From NCBI GenBank assembly GCA_900544475.1, contig UQVU01000042.1:1-14115 (forward strand): a stretch of 14,115 nucleotides of DNA. The letters run 5' to 3'. The notes under the pieces were generated by a model. It saw only the letters and a program-made list of their open reading frames with translations, ran no database searches and was not told where the DNA came from. Positions 1-6,479 of the stretch are shown one piece after another (position 1 is the stretch's first letter; each line of letters opens with the position of its first letter). The translations under genes were made by a program, and so were the position numbers. The DNA is from an uncultured Butyricicoccus sp. Lineage in GTDB: Bacteria; Bacillota; Clostridia; Oscillospirales; Butyricicoccaceae.

Positions 1-238
1 GGCGTTTCTCGGGCGGCAGGCCGATGATGGACTGACCATCGATGGTGATGTCGCCGCTCGTGACGTCGAGGAAGCCGCCGATGGTGCGCAGAATGGTGGT
101 CTTGCCGCAGCCGGAGGGGCCGAGGAAGGTGACGATCTCACCTTCGTAAATATCGAGGTTGATGTGTTCGACACCGTCGCCGTTGTCGTACTTCTTGGTC
201 ATATCCTTGATCTGGAGCTTGATCTTACGTTCGCTCAT
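1..238 (-). CDS. ABC transporter ATP-binding protein (N-terminal part, cut by window edge)
   Basis: The first 79 codons of an ABC ATPase are visible. The start ATG (complement of 236-238) has an AGGAGG ribosome binding site at 250-255. The Walker A motif GPSGCGKTT is at residues 40-48, followed by TILRTIGGF and the usual 'TSGDITIDG' strand. The Q-loop, ABC signature and Walker B lie beyond the left edge, so the gene runs off the window rather than being truncated. The N-terminus resembles importers of the spermidine/putrescine-iron-sugar type (PotA/MalK-like). It lies 30 bp downstream of the permease gene on the same strand, so the two should form one importer. Nothing in this fragment shows the substrate; the GlpP-type leader at the head of the operon suggests glycerol-3-phosphate or a glycerophosphodiester (inference). 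Confidence 0.93.
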   Translation of the reverse strand, partial: MSERKIKLQIKDMTKKYDNGDGVEHINLDIYEGEIVTFLGPSGCGKTTILRTIGGFLDVTSGDITIDGQSIIGLPPEKR

Positions 239-268
239 GGGTTATATATCCTCCTGTAATTCGATGGG

Positions 269-1114
269 TTATTTCATCTTGAAGCCGCCGGAGATTGCTT
301 CCGGACCGATGTACTTGCGCATTGCAAAGATCATGAGTGCGGACGGGATGATCAGCAGGATAGCGAATACCGCGCCGATCTGGACCGCCGAGGAGTCGAG
401 CACGATGCCGTACATTGCGACCGGCATGGTCTGAACCTTGGCCATGCCGACGAGCATGGTGCCCTGTGCCTCTTCCATCGAACCGAGGAAGGTGTAGAGC
501 GTTGCGACCGAGATGCCGGGCATCGCCATCGGGAGCGTTACCTTGAAGAAGGTGCGGATGGGGCCCGCGCCGACGTCACGCGCCGCTTCCTCCTGCTGGC
601 GGTGCACCGCGCGGAACGCGCTCGACGGGAGCCATACCATGAACATCATGGAGTTGATCATGTGGATGATGACGACGCCGGTGTAGGTGCCCATCAGGTT
701 GTACTTGTAGAACAGGACCGCGATGGAGGTGTAGATGCCGAGCTTCGGGAATGCGTTGGTCAGCAGGAAGGAGAGCATGAACATCTTGCGACCCGGATAC
801 TTGAAGCGTGCGATGGAGTACGCCGCCGGGATACACAGGACCATGGAAACACCGGTGGTGATGATCGCAACGATGAAGGACTGCGTGATCGAGGAGACGA
901 GGCTCTTCTGGCTGAATACGTAGCTCCACCATTTGAAGCCCCACTGCTGCGGAAGGATGGCCGGCGCCTGATACTCGTTTGCGAAGGCGAGCATCAGCAT
1001 ATTGATCATTGGTCCGTAGAAGAACAGGATGAACGCCGCCAGCAGGATAAACTCAAGAAACTTGCGTCTGCCCACCGCATGGTAGAAGCGTTTTGGATTG
1101 AGCATTTTGAACAT
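269..1114 (-). CDS. ABC transporter permease (PotC/MalG-type inner-membrane subunit)
   Basis: This is a 281-residue polytopic membrane protein of normal length for a binding-protein-dependent permease. Hydrophobic segments lie near residues 20-43, 76-103, 111-136, 145-165, 198-212 and 243-265. The EAA loop, which contacts the ATPase, is at about residues 175-200 (EEAARDVGAG followed by LPMAMPG). The ATG at 1112-1114 is preferred because GGGGTG (complement of 1125-1130) lies 10 bases upstream; an internal ATG nine bases later has no better site. It is the first gene of the operon, and the ATPase follows 30 bp downstream. Only one permease is visible; the second permease and the solute-binding protein would be expected further along the operon, off the left edge. 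The promoter and a terminator-containing leader of GlpP type precede it. Substrate by context: glycerol-3-phosphate or glycerophosphodiester; a polyamine or sugar importer cannot be excluded from sequence alone. Confidence 0.93.
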   Translation of the reverse strand: MFKMLNPKRFYHAVGRRKFLEFILLAAFILFFYGPMINMLMLAFANEYQAPAILPQQWGFKWWSYVFSQKSLVSSITQSFIVAIITTGVSMVLCIPAAYSIARFKYPGRKMFMLSFLLTNAFPKLGIYTSIAVLFYKYNLMGTYTGVVIIHMINSMMFMVWLPSSAFRAVHRQQEEAARDVGAGPIRTFFKVTLPMAMPGISVATLYTFLGSMEEAQGTMLVGMAKVQTMPVAMYGIVLDSSAVQIGAVFAILLIIPSALMIFAMRKYIGPEAISGGFKMK

Positions 1115-1215
1115 TGAATTCTTACACCCCTTTTTTCTCTCGCCCGTCCGGCAGGATGCTCTCTCTTCATCGACCGGAACGAACCACTCTTGTCGGAACG
1201 CCGCAGCTAAAGGAC

Positions 1216-1306
1216 AAAAAAATAGCCAGATATAACACGACAGTTCTTTCCCTCTCCGGGAAAGGCATGCCCATGTTACCCTGACTCAATTCTCTGCAAG
1301 CAACAT
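1216..1306 (-). promoter_or_regulatory. GlpP-type antitermination leader of the ABC operon (recognition element plus intrinsic terminator)
   Basis: Reading the minus strand from 1306, the leader carries ATGT, TGCTTG (1302-1297), GAGA (1294-1291), GAGTCA (1287-1282) and GTAA (1279-1276), in the same order and nearly the same spacing as the oxidoreductase leader. The GAGTCA block begins the left arm of a terminator: AGTCAG (1286-1281) pairs with CTGGCT (1229-1224), and GTAACA (1279-1274) with TGTTAT (1237-1232), with G-U pairs. A strong inner hairpin is CTTTCCC/GGGAAAG (1264-1258 with 1252-1246). Seven T residues follow (complement of 1216-1222). The first gene starts about 100 bases later, so transcription should stop here unless GlpP with glycerol-3-phosphate intervenes (inference). 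Confidence 0.72.
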
Positions 1307-1323
1307 TCCTTAACCTTGACCTC

Positions 1324-1352
1324 AGTATAGCACGCTCTTCGGGGGCGTGCAA
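1324..1352 (-). promoter_or_regulatory. Promoter of the ABC transporter operon
   Basis: On the minus strand, -35 TTGCAC (complement of 1347-1352) and -10 TATACT (complement of 1324-1329) are separated by exactly 17 bases. The -10 is extended by an upstream TGC. It fits a housekeeping sigma factor promoter. The predicted transcript begins near 1317 and enters the terminator leader. Confidence 0.75.
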
Positions 1353-1370
1353 GTGAAAAATGGCAAGAAG

Positions 1371-1398
1371 TTGACTTTTTACACAAATCTAACATAAT
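1371..1398 (+). promoter_or_regulatory. Candidate upstream promoter for glpP
   Basis: TTGACT (1371-1376) and CATAAT (1393-1398) are spaced by 16 bases. This is a good vegetative promoter pointing right, back to back with the ABC-operon promoter. A transcript would start near 1405 and have a leader of about 225 bases before glpP. Nothing convincing as a gene or RNA was seen between 1405 and 1535. Confidence 0.5.
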
Positions 1399-1539
1399 AC
1401 GAACATATACTTTATGCAAGGTGACGAAGAAAAAGCAGTACCAACCCTTCCGCACGTACAATCAGCGGGACGATATTTGTGCAGATTAACTGAGCTGCGC
1501 CTGCCGGACGGAGCGCCGTCTGTGCAGCATCACCGGGGG

Positions 1540-1569
1540 TTGCGGTTTTGCCGCGAGATATGCTATAAT
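1540..1569 (+). promoter_or_regulatory. Proximal promoter of glpP (extended -10)
   Basis: TATAAT at 1564-1569 is a perfect -10 and is preceded by TGC, an extended -10. A weak -35, TTGCGG (1540-1545), sits 18 bases upstream. The predicted start is about 1576, giving a leader of about 55 bases. That leader folds an 8-bp hairpin (GGTGCGGC 1594-1601 with GCTGCACC 1606-1613) just before the ribosome binding site. There is no T-tract, so this is not a terminator, and the glpP leader lacks the GlpP-type element seen in the other three leaders. Confidence 0.7.
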
Positions 1570-1629
1570 GAGGACACCGATTTGAAAAAACGAGGTGCGG
1601 CGGCAGCTGCACCGATGGAGGATACAAGA

Positions 1630-2199
1630 ATGGAACACAAGAGAGAGAAGTTTCTGGACGCTCTTCAGGACTGTCCGGTGATCGCGGCGCTCAAGAGCGA
1701 CGAGGGACTCGAAAAGGCTATCGCGAGCGACTGCACGACCGTATTTTTTCTGTACGGTACGATTCTGGACATCGCCTCGCACGTCGAGCGGGTCAAGCAG
1801 GCGGGCAAGATCGTTTTCGTCCACGCCGACCTCATCGAGGGCCTGACCGCGCGGGACATCACGGCGGACTTCATCGCGCAGAACACAAAGGCGGACGGCA
1901 TCATTTCGACCCGACCGAACATCATCCGCCGCGCCAAGGCGCTCGGCCTGCTGACCATTCAGCGCTTTTTCCTGTTCGACTCGCTCTCGTTCGAGAACGT
2001 GCTGCGCCAAAGCTCGAACGCGGACGCGGTGGACCTGCTTCCGGCGACCATGCCGCGCGTGCTCGAACGCCTGAGCCACCAGATTCGCCTGCCCATCATC
2101 GCAAGCGGTCTGCTCGCGGACAAGCAGGACGTCGTCGCGGCGCTCTCGGCGGGCGTGCAGGCGGTTTCGACGACCAGCCCGGCGCTGTGGGACATCTAA
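1630..2199 (+). CDS. glpP: Glycerol-3-phosphate-responsive mRNA antiterminator GlpP
   Basis: This is a 189-residue protein of the GlpP antiterminator family, at normal family length. In B. subtilis GlpP binds leader RNA of glp operons when glycerol-3-phosphate is present and lets transcription pass a terminator. Visible family blocks are PVIAAL (16-21), FLYGTI (40-45), VHADLIEGL (64-72), DGIISTR (89-95), QRFFLFDS (111-118), LLPATMP (136-142) and IIASGLL (156-162), consistent with a barrel fold with a phosphate pocket. There is no signal peptide or membrane segment. ATG 1630 is chosen because GGAGG (1617-1621) lies 8 bases upstream; the frame is open further up, but the in-frame ATG at 1615 overlaps that site. 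The gene lies between two operons that carry matching leader terminators, which strongly supports the assignment. Confidence 0.95.
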   Translation: MEHKREKFLDALQDCPVIAALKSDEGLEKAIASDCTTVFFLYGTILDIASHVERVKQAGKIVFVHADLIEGLTARDITADFIAQNTKADGIISTRPNIIRRAKALGLLTIQRFFLFDSLSFENVLRQSSNADAVDLLPATMPRVLERLSHQIRLPIIASGLLADKQDVVAALSAGVQAVSTTSPALWDI

Positions 2200-2217
2200 A
2201 ATATCGGCACACTGAAA

Positions 2218-2246
2218 CGGCAGGTAAAAATTTTTGCCGCCCTTTT
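2218..2246 (+). terminator. Possible weak terminator after glpP
   Basis: CGGCA (2218-2222) pairs with TGCCG (2235-2239) around a 12-base A/T-rich loop, followed by CCCTTTT. The stem is short, so termination may be partial. It is placed correctly, 18 bases after the glpP stop and before the next promoter. Confidence 0.35.
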
Positions 2247-2271
2247 AGCGATTCTGCTCAAAAGAAATCCC

Positions 2272-2300
2272 TTGCAATCTGACAGAAGCTGTGCTATATT
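2272..2300 (+). promoter_or_regulatory. Promoter of the glycerol-3-phosphate oxidoreductase operon
   Basis: TTGCAA (2272-2277) and TATATT (2295-2300) are separated by 17 bases, with a TGC extension of the -10. The predicted transcription start is near 2307. The transcript then runs through the antitermination leader before the first gene. Confidence 0.75.
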
Positions 2301-2323
2301 GAGAATAGCGAAAGTGAATATGT

Positions 2324-2405
2324 ATGTTTGCTTGTGAGATTAGAGTCAAAGTAAGCCGTTACCGCAGAGCGTTTGCGCTGCGGAGTGGTTGCTTTGGCTT
2401 TTTTT
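2324..2405 (+). promoter_or_regulatory. GlpP-type antitermination leader of the oxidoreductase operon
   Basis: ATGT (2324-2327), TGCTTG (2329-2334), GAGA (2336-2339), GAGTCA (2343-2348) and GTAA (2351-2354) match the ABC-operon leader block for block. The terminator stem pairs AGTCAAAGTAA (2344-2354) with TTGCTTTGGCT (2389-2399) in 11 consecutive pairs including two G-U. It is capped by CC/GG and an inner stem CCGCAG/CTGCGG (2362-2367 with 2378-2383). A run of seven T follows at 2399-2405, only 24 bases before the first start codon. The GAGTCA block forms part of the left arm, so a protein bound there would block the terminator (inference). Confidence 0.78.
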
Positions 2406-2428
2406 ATTGGGAAAACGGAGGGAAAAGT

Positions 2429-3871
2429 ATGTATGATGTAACCATCGTGGGCTGCGGCGTGGTCGGCGCATCGCTTGCCTACAAGCTCTCGCAGTACAAG
2501 CTGCGCGTACTTGTACTCGAACGCGAGAATGACGTTGCCATGGGCACGACCAAGGCCAACAGCGCCATCGTCCACGCAGGCTACGACCCGGAGTACGGCA
2601 CGCTCATGGCGAAGCTGAACGTTCGCGGCTCGGAGGTCATGGAGCAGCTGTGCCGCGACCTGTCGGTTGGCTACAAGCGCATCGGCTCGTTCGTTCTGGC
2701 GTTCGATGAGGAGCAGAAGCAGCACCTCGAGCACCTGCTCGAAAACGGCGTCCGCAACGGCGTGCCGGGTCTGCGCATCCTCGACGCGAAGGAGGCGCAC
2801 GAGATGGAGCCGAACCTCGCGGAAAACGTTGTCGCGGCGCTTTATGCGCCCTCCGCCGCCGTCATCGACCCGTGGGGGCTGTGCATCGCGGAGGCGGAGA
2901 CCGCTGTCCGCAACGGCGTTGAGCTGAAACTCCGCAGCGAAGTGACCGGCATCGAGGACAAGGGTGACTACGTACTCGTGCATACCAAATCCGGCGACTG
3001 CGAGACCCGCGTTATCGTCAACTGCGCCGGTGGCTGGGGCGGCGACATCTGCGCCATGACCGGCGCGGCCGAGTGGGAGGCACAGCCGTCGCGCGGCGAA
3101 TATTACCTGCTCGATAAGTCGAGCGGCAGTCTGGTCAGCCACGTTATCTTCCAGTGCCCGAATAAGCTCGGCAAGGGCGTCCTCGTTTCGCCCACCGTGC
3201 ACGGCAACCTGATCGTCGGCCCGAACGCAGTCGATGTTTCCGCGCCGGACAGCAGGGAAAACACCCTTTCCGGCATGGATTTCGTTGCGGAGACCAGCCG
3301 GAAGAGCGTTCCATCGGTCGATTTCCGCCAGTCCATCCGCAATTTTGCAGGCGTCCGCGCCAACACGAGCGAAAGCGACTTCATCATCCGCCCGGCGAAG
3401 AATATGCCGCGTATGCTGCATATTGCCGGTATCAAGTCTCCCGGTCTGTCCGCCGCGCCGGCTATCGCGGAGTACGCGGCCGAGCTGCTCGAAAGCATGG
3501 GCATCACGTTCGAAAAGAAGGAAAGCTGGGACGGCAGACGCGAGCAGATCCGCTTCAAGCACCTCTCCGACGAGGAGAAGGCGGCTCTCATCGCGAAGGA
3601 CCCGCGCTACGGCCGCGTCATCTGCCGCTGCGAGACCATCACCGAGGGCGAGATCGTCGCCGCTATCCACTCTCCCATTCCGCCCTGCTCGCTCGACGGC
3701 ATCAAGCGCCGCGCAGGCTCGGGCATGGGCCGCTGTCAGGGCGGCTTCTGCGGTCCGCGCGTGCTGGATATTCTCGCGCGTGAGCTGGGATGCAGTCCGC
3801 TCGACATTCAGCAGGACGGCGACGGCACTTACATTCTGATCGGCACCACCAAGGGAGGCACACTGGCATGA
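2429..3871 (+). CDS. glpA: FAD-dependent glycerol-3-phosphate dehydrogenase, GlpA-like, with C-terminal [2Fe-2S] domain
   Basis: This 480-residue protein should oxidise glycerol-3-phosphate to dihydroxyacetone phosphate. It has an N-terminal FAD Rossmann motif GCGVVG (8-13) and a D-amino-acid-oxidase-type FAD/substrate domain to about residue 370. A BFD-like [2Fe-2S] domain holds C399, C401, C436 and C441 (CxC-x34-Cx4C). The same architecture is known for anaerobic GlpA, although this protein is shorter than the roughly 540-residue enterobacterial one. The ATG at 2429 has GGAGGG at 2417-2422. The upstream in-frame extension would encode the terminator hairpin and is rejected. The stop overlaps the next start (ATGA at 3868-3871), so translation is coupled. 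The GlpP-type leader favours glycerol-3-phosphate over another hydroxy or amino acid, but the family includes other oxidases, so the exact substrate is inferred. Confidence 0.9.
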   Translation: MYDVTIVGCGVVGASLAYKLSQYKLRVLVLERENDVAMGTTKANSAIVHAGYDPEYGTLMAKLNVRGSEVMEQLCRDLSVGYKRIGSFVLAFDEEQKQHLEHLLENGVRNGVPGLRILDAKEAHEMEPNLAENVVAALYAPSAAVIDPWGLCIAEAETAVRNGVELKLRSEVTGIEDKGDYVLVHTKSGDCETRVIVNCAGGWGGDICAMTGAAEWEAQPSRGEYYLLDKSSGSLVSHVIFQCPNKLGKGVLVSPTVHGNLIVGPNAVDVSAPDSRENTLSGMDFVAETSRKSVPSVDFRQSIRNFAGVRANTSESDFIIRPAKNMPRMLHIAGIKSPGLSAAPAIAEYAAELLESMGITFEKKESWDGRREQIRFKHLSDEEKAALIAKDPRYGRVICRCETITEGEIVAAIHSPIPPCSLDGIKRRAGSGMGRCQGGFCGPRVLDILARELGCSPLDIQQDGDGTYILIGTTKGGTLA

Positions 3872-5130
3872 AATATGAACTCGTGATTATCGGCGGCGGC
3901 CCGGCAGGCCTGTCCGCTGCAAATGCCGCATGGGAAGCAGGCTGCCGCTCGATCTGCATCGTCGAGCGCGACCGTGAGCTGGGCGGCATCCTCAACCAGT
4001 GCATCCACAACGGCTTCGGTCTGCACTATTTTAAGGAAGAGCTGACCGGCCCGGAGTATGCTGGCCGCTTTATCGACATGGTAGGACAGACCGGCGTGGA
4101 CGTCCGTCTGGACGCGATGGTGCTCGACATCACCCCGGACAAGCACGTTCACATCGTTTCCTCCGAGGGCGGCTACGAGGACCTCGAGGCCAGAGCCGTT
4201 ATCCTCGCCATGGGCTGCCGCGAGCGCACCCGCGGCGCGATCGCTATCCCGGGCACCCGTCCGGCAGGCGTTTTCACCGCCGGTGCGGCGCAGCGCTACC
4301 TTAATATCGAGGGCTACATGGTCGGCAAGCGCGTCGTCATTCTCGGCTCGGGCGACATCGGCCTTATCATGGCGCGCCGCATGACGCTCGAGGGCGCGAA
4401 GGTGCTCGCCTGCGTCGAGGTCATGCCGTATTCCGGCGGTCTGACGCGCAACATCGTGCAGTGCCTCAATGACTTCGACATTCCGCTTTATCTCTCCCAT
4501 ACGGTTTCGGACATTCAGGGCAAGGACCGCGTCGAGCGCGTCGTTGTTTCCGAGGTCGGCCCGGACCGCCGCCCGATTCCGGGCACCGAGATGACCTTCG
4601 ACTGCGACACGGTCCTGCTGTCGGTCGGCCTTATCCCGGAGAACGAGCTGAGCCGTGGCGCGGATATTCAGATGGATCCGCGCACCAACGGCCCGGTCGT
4701 CTACGAAAACATGGAGACCTCCATTCCGGGCGTGTTCGCCTGCGGCAACGTGCTGCACGTGCACGATCTGGTTGACTTCGTTACCGCCGAGGCGGCGCGC
4801 GCCGGCAGGGCTGCCGCTGCTTACTGCGCCGGAAAGCAGACCGCCGAGGGCAGAACGCTCGACATCAGGAACGGCAGTCTCGTCGGCTACACCGTGCCGC
4901 AGCACGTCCGCATGGACGCAGACTTCACGGGCGCAGACGTATTCTTCCGCGTCCGCGCAATCTGCGGCGCGAGCCGCATCACGGTCAAGGACGAAACGGG
5001 CGCTCAGATCGCGTCCTTCCGCCGCGAGCATATGGCGCAGGGCGAGATGGAAAACATCAAGCTGCCGCGCGTGCTGCTCGAAAAGGCACAGGGCGCAGTC
5101 ACGGTATCGGTTGAGGAGGAACAGGCATGA
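3868..5130 (+). CDS. FAD/NAD(P)-dependent oxidoreductase, GlpB-like electron-transfer subunit
   Basis: This 420-residue flavoprotein belongs to the pyridine-nucleotide-disulfide oxidoreductase superfamily. It has an FAD motif GGGPAG (9-14), a second dinucleotide fold GSGDIG (160-165), the ATG-like strand ILAMGCRERTRG and a late FAD motif FACGNVLHVHD (about 290-300). It lacks the redox-active CxxxxC of true disulfide reductases, so it probably passes electrons from the GlpA-like subunit to NAD or another acceptor. Similar proteins form alpha subunits of opine oxidase and HCN synthase complexes. ATG 3868 is used because GGGAGG (3853-3858) lies 9 bases upstream and because it overlaps the previous stop by 4 bases; the next gene overlaps in the same way. 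The protein is soluble and no membrane anchor is visible. Which acceptor it uses cannot be read from sequence. Confidence 0.88.
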   Translation: MKYELVIIGGGPAGLSAANAAWEAGCRSICIVERDRELGGILNQCIHNGFGLHYFKEELTGPEYAGRFIDMVGQTGVDVRLDAMVLDITPDKHVHIVSSEGGYEDLEARAVILAMGCRERTRGAIAIPGTRPAGVFTAGAAQRYLNIEGYMVGKRVVILGSGDIGLIMARRMTLEGAKVLACVEVMPYSGGLTRNIVQCLNDFDIPLYLSHTVSDIQGKDRVERVVVSEVGPDRRPIPGTEMTFDCDTVLLSVGLIPENELSRGADIQMDPRTNGPVVYENMETSIPGVFACGNVLHVHDLVDFVTAEAARAGRAAAAYCAGKQTAEGRTLDIRNGSLVGYTVPQHVRMDADFTGADVFFRVRAICGASRITVKDETGAQIASFRREHMAQGEMENIKLPRVLLEKAQGAVTVSVEEEQA

Positions 5131-5471
5131 CCAACATTATCTGCATTACCTGCCCCAAGGGCTGCCACCTTTCGGTAGATGAGGAAAACGGCTATAAGGT
5201 AACGGGCAACGGCTGTCCGCGCGGTGAGGTCTACGGCAGAAACGAGCTTCAGCACCCGGTCCGCGTCATCACCTCGACCGTCAGGATAGAGGGCGCAGCG
5301 GTGCCGCGCCTGCCGGTAAAGACCGACAAGCCGCTCCCGAAGGAAAAAATGTTCGAGTGCATGGCGCTGCTCGACGGCATCACCGCGAAGAGCCCGGTCA
5401 GGGTCGGCGCGGTCCTCGCGGAGCACATTCTCGGTACGGACGTCAATATCGTCGCGACCAAGTCGCTCTAA
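5127..5471 (+). CDS. DUF1667 small cysteine-motif protein, third subunit of the oxidoreductase
   Basis: This 114-residue protein matches the DUF1667 family. Four cysteines at the N-terminus (C6, C9, C13, C30; Cx2Cx3C, then C in GNGCPRG) form a probable metal or Fe-S site resembling the N-terminal cluster region of molybdopterin oxidoreductases. The rest has a PVRVITSTVRI strand and a C-terminal helix-rich part. The ATG overlaps the preceding stop (ATGA, 5127-5130) with GAGGAGGA upstream at 5113-5120, which argues for a fixed-ratio complex with the two flavoproteins. This family is regularly annotated beside GlpA/GlpB-like pairs. It may stand where GlpC stands in enterobacteria, but it has no quinone-type CCG domains and no membrane anchor, so an electron-relay role is inference. 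Confidence 0.88.
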   Translation: MTNIICITCPKGCHLSVDEENGYKVTGNGCPRGEVYGRNELQHPVRVITSTVRIEGAAVPRLPVKTDKPLPKEKMFECMALLDGITAKSPVRVGAVLAEHILGTDVNIVATKSL

Positions 5472-5535
5472 CGCCGGGGATAAGTGTTCGAAAATGGACA
5501 GTTTCGGTGAAAATGCACGGGTAAATCGGCGTTTT
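5470..5535 (+). terminator. Possible weak end structure of the oxidoreductase operon
   Basis: AACGCCG (5470-5476), overlapping the stop codon, is complementary to CGGCGTT (5527-5533), which runs into TTTT. The 50-base loop makes this a poor terminator. No better one was found before the next promoter, so read-through into the mgtC pair is possible. Confidence 0.25.
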
Positions 5536-5588
5536 GAACATGATGAAAAATTTTTTTGAAAAAAATTCGAAAAAATACACGCAACCGT

Positions 5589-5617
5589 TTGCATTCCTGT
5601 TAAGAATATGTTAAACT
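5589..5617 (+). promoter_or_regulatory. Promoter of the mgtC pair
   Basis: TTGCAT (5589-5594) and TAAACT (5612-5617) are spaced by 17 bases with a TGT extension before the -10. Just upstream is a very A/T-rich stretch, including the 19-base palindrome AATTTTTTT-G-AAAAAAATT (5549-5567), which could act as an UP element. The predicted start is near 5624, exactly where the structured leader begins. Confidence 0.6.
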
Positions 5618-5623
5618 AAGGAA

Positions 5624-5710
5624 GTCAAAAACGGATGAGCACGAGGCGCATGTTTTGACGGTCACACCGACCGAACAGACCATGCGCCGGTGTTTATTTT
5701 CTTTTTCTTT
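5624..5710 (+). promoter_or_regulatory. Structured leader RNA upstream of mgtC (candidate cis-regulator of unknown class)
   Basis: Stem A pairs GTCAAAA (5624-5630) with TTTTGAC (5653-5659). Stem B pairs GGCGCATG (5645-5652) with CATGCGCC (5681-5688), perfect over 8 bp. Because B starts inside the loop of A and ends outside it, the two form an H-type pseudoknot or are alternatives. A small hairpin CGGTC/GACCG (5659-5663 with 5669-5673) lies inside B. ACACCG (5664-5669) can instead pair with CGGTGT (5688-5693), directly followed by a T-rich tract to 5710, which would be a terminator. It is not a recognisable M-box, yybP-ykoY or fluoride riboswitch as far as I can tell by eye. Confidence 0.5.
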
Positions 5711-5739
5711 CATTTTTACAGAAAGTGAGGCGGACGTCA

Positions 5740-6465
5740 GTGGACGGAGTAATTGCATATCTGCGCGAAATGAATTTTGCATCGGTGATGTTCCGGCTTC
5801 TGCTCGCCATGCTGTGCGGCGGTATGCTCGGACTGGAGCGAGGGCGAAAACGCCGTCCCGCCGGTTTCCGAACGTATATGCTCGTGTGTCTGGGCGCGGC
5901 GCTGACCATGCTGCTCAGCCAGTATGAGTTCGCCATGGTCATGGGACCGTGGAATGATATTGCGGTAGAGCTCGGCATGAAAACCGACGTTTCGCGTTTC
6001 GGCGCGCAGGTCATCAACGGCATCGGCTTCCTCGGCGCGGGCACCATCCTCGTCACCGGACGGCAGGAGGTCAAGGGTCTGACCACGGCGGCCGGCCTGT
6101 GGGCGTCGGCGTGCATGGGTCTTGCCATCGGCGCGGGCTTCTATGAATGCGTCGTGCTGTGCACCGTACTTATCTTCCTCTGCATGAGATTTCTGCCGAT
6201 CATCGAGAACTATCTGGTCGAGCGGGCACGTTTCATCAACATTTACGTTGAGTTCCGCTCCCTCGACGACATCGGCGCCATCATCAGCCGCATCAAATCG
6301 CAGGGCGCACATATCTGCGACGTAGACATCAACCGCGGCCGCACCGAGCGTTCGATCAACCCGAACGCCGTGTTTGCCATCCGGCTCCAGCAGAAACAGC
6401 CGCATACGCAGGTCCTGACGGCAATCGCCGCGCTGGACAGCGTTTACACGATTGACGAAGTCTGA
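5740..6465 (+). CDS. MgtC/SapB family membrane protein (first of a tandem pair)
   Basis: This is a 241-residue protein with four or five N-terminal membrane segments and a soluble C-terminal domain. Family signatures are LCGGMLGLERGRKRRPAGFRT (starting near residue 25), GAQVINGIGFLGAGTI (88-103) and KGLTTAAGLWASA (112-124). The C-terminal part from about 166 looks like an ACT-type domain. Start choice: GTG at 5740 gives an N-terminus that aligns residue for residue with the second copy up to the LER motif (both at 32-34) and has GTGAGG (5725-5730) upstream; the earlier GTG at 5725 would be the ribosome site itself. MgtC proteins act in growth at low magnesium or inside hosts, for example by inhibiting ATP synthase in Salmonella; which role applies here is unknown. 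It carries about 11 extra residues near 66-85 compared with the second copy. Confidence 0.88.
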   Translation: MDGVIAYLREMNFASVMFRLLLAMLCGGMLGLERGRKRRPAGFRTYMLVCLGAALTMLLSQYEFAMVMGPWNDIAVELGMKTDVSRFGAQVINGIGFLGAGTILVTGRQEVKGLTTAAGLWASACMGLAIGAGFYECVVLCTVLIFLCMRFLPIIENYLVERARFINIYVEFRSLDDIGAIISRIKSQGAHICDVDINRGRTERSINPNAVFAIRLQQKQPHTQVLTAIAALDSVYTIDEV

Positions 6466-6479
6466 AAGGGGGGGACGAA

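Noticed and set aside
2324..2428. N-terminal extension of the GlpA-like protein
   Set aside because: The in-frame upstream ATG would make the protein start inside the leader and translate the terminator hairpin. The ATG at 2429 has the ribosome site and gives a proper FAD motif at residue 8.
2294..3670. Long open frame antisense to the GlpA-like gene
   Set aside because: It would run into the promoter and leader of the operon, shows no recognisable domain, and the plus strand holds a clear flavoprotein.
3829..5031. Long open frame antisense to the GlpB-like gene
   Set aside because: Shadow of the flavoprotein; Ala/Arg/Asp-rich with no motif or ribosome site.
5624..5693. mgtC leader as a fluoride, preQ1 or M-box riboswitch
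   Set aside because: The conserved sequence blocks I know for these classes are absent, and the length does not fit an M-box. Only a database search would settle it.
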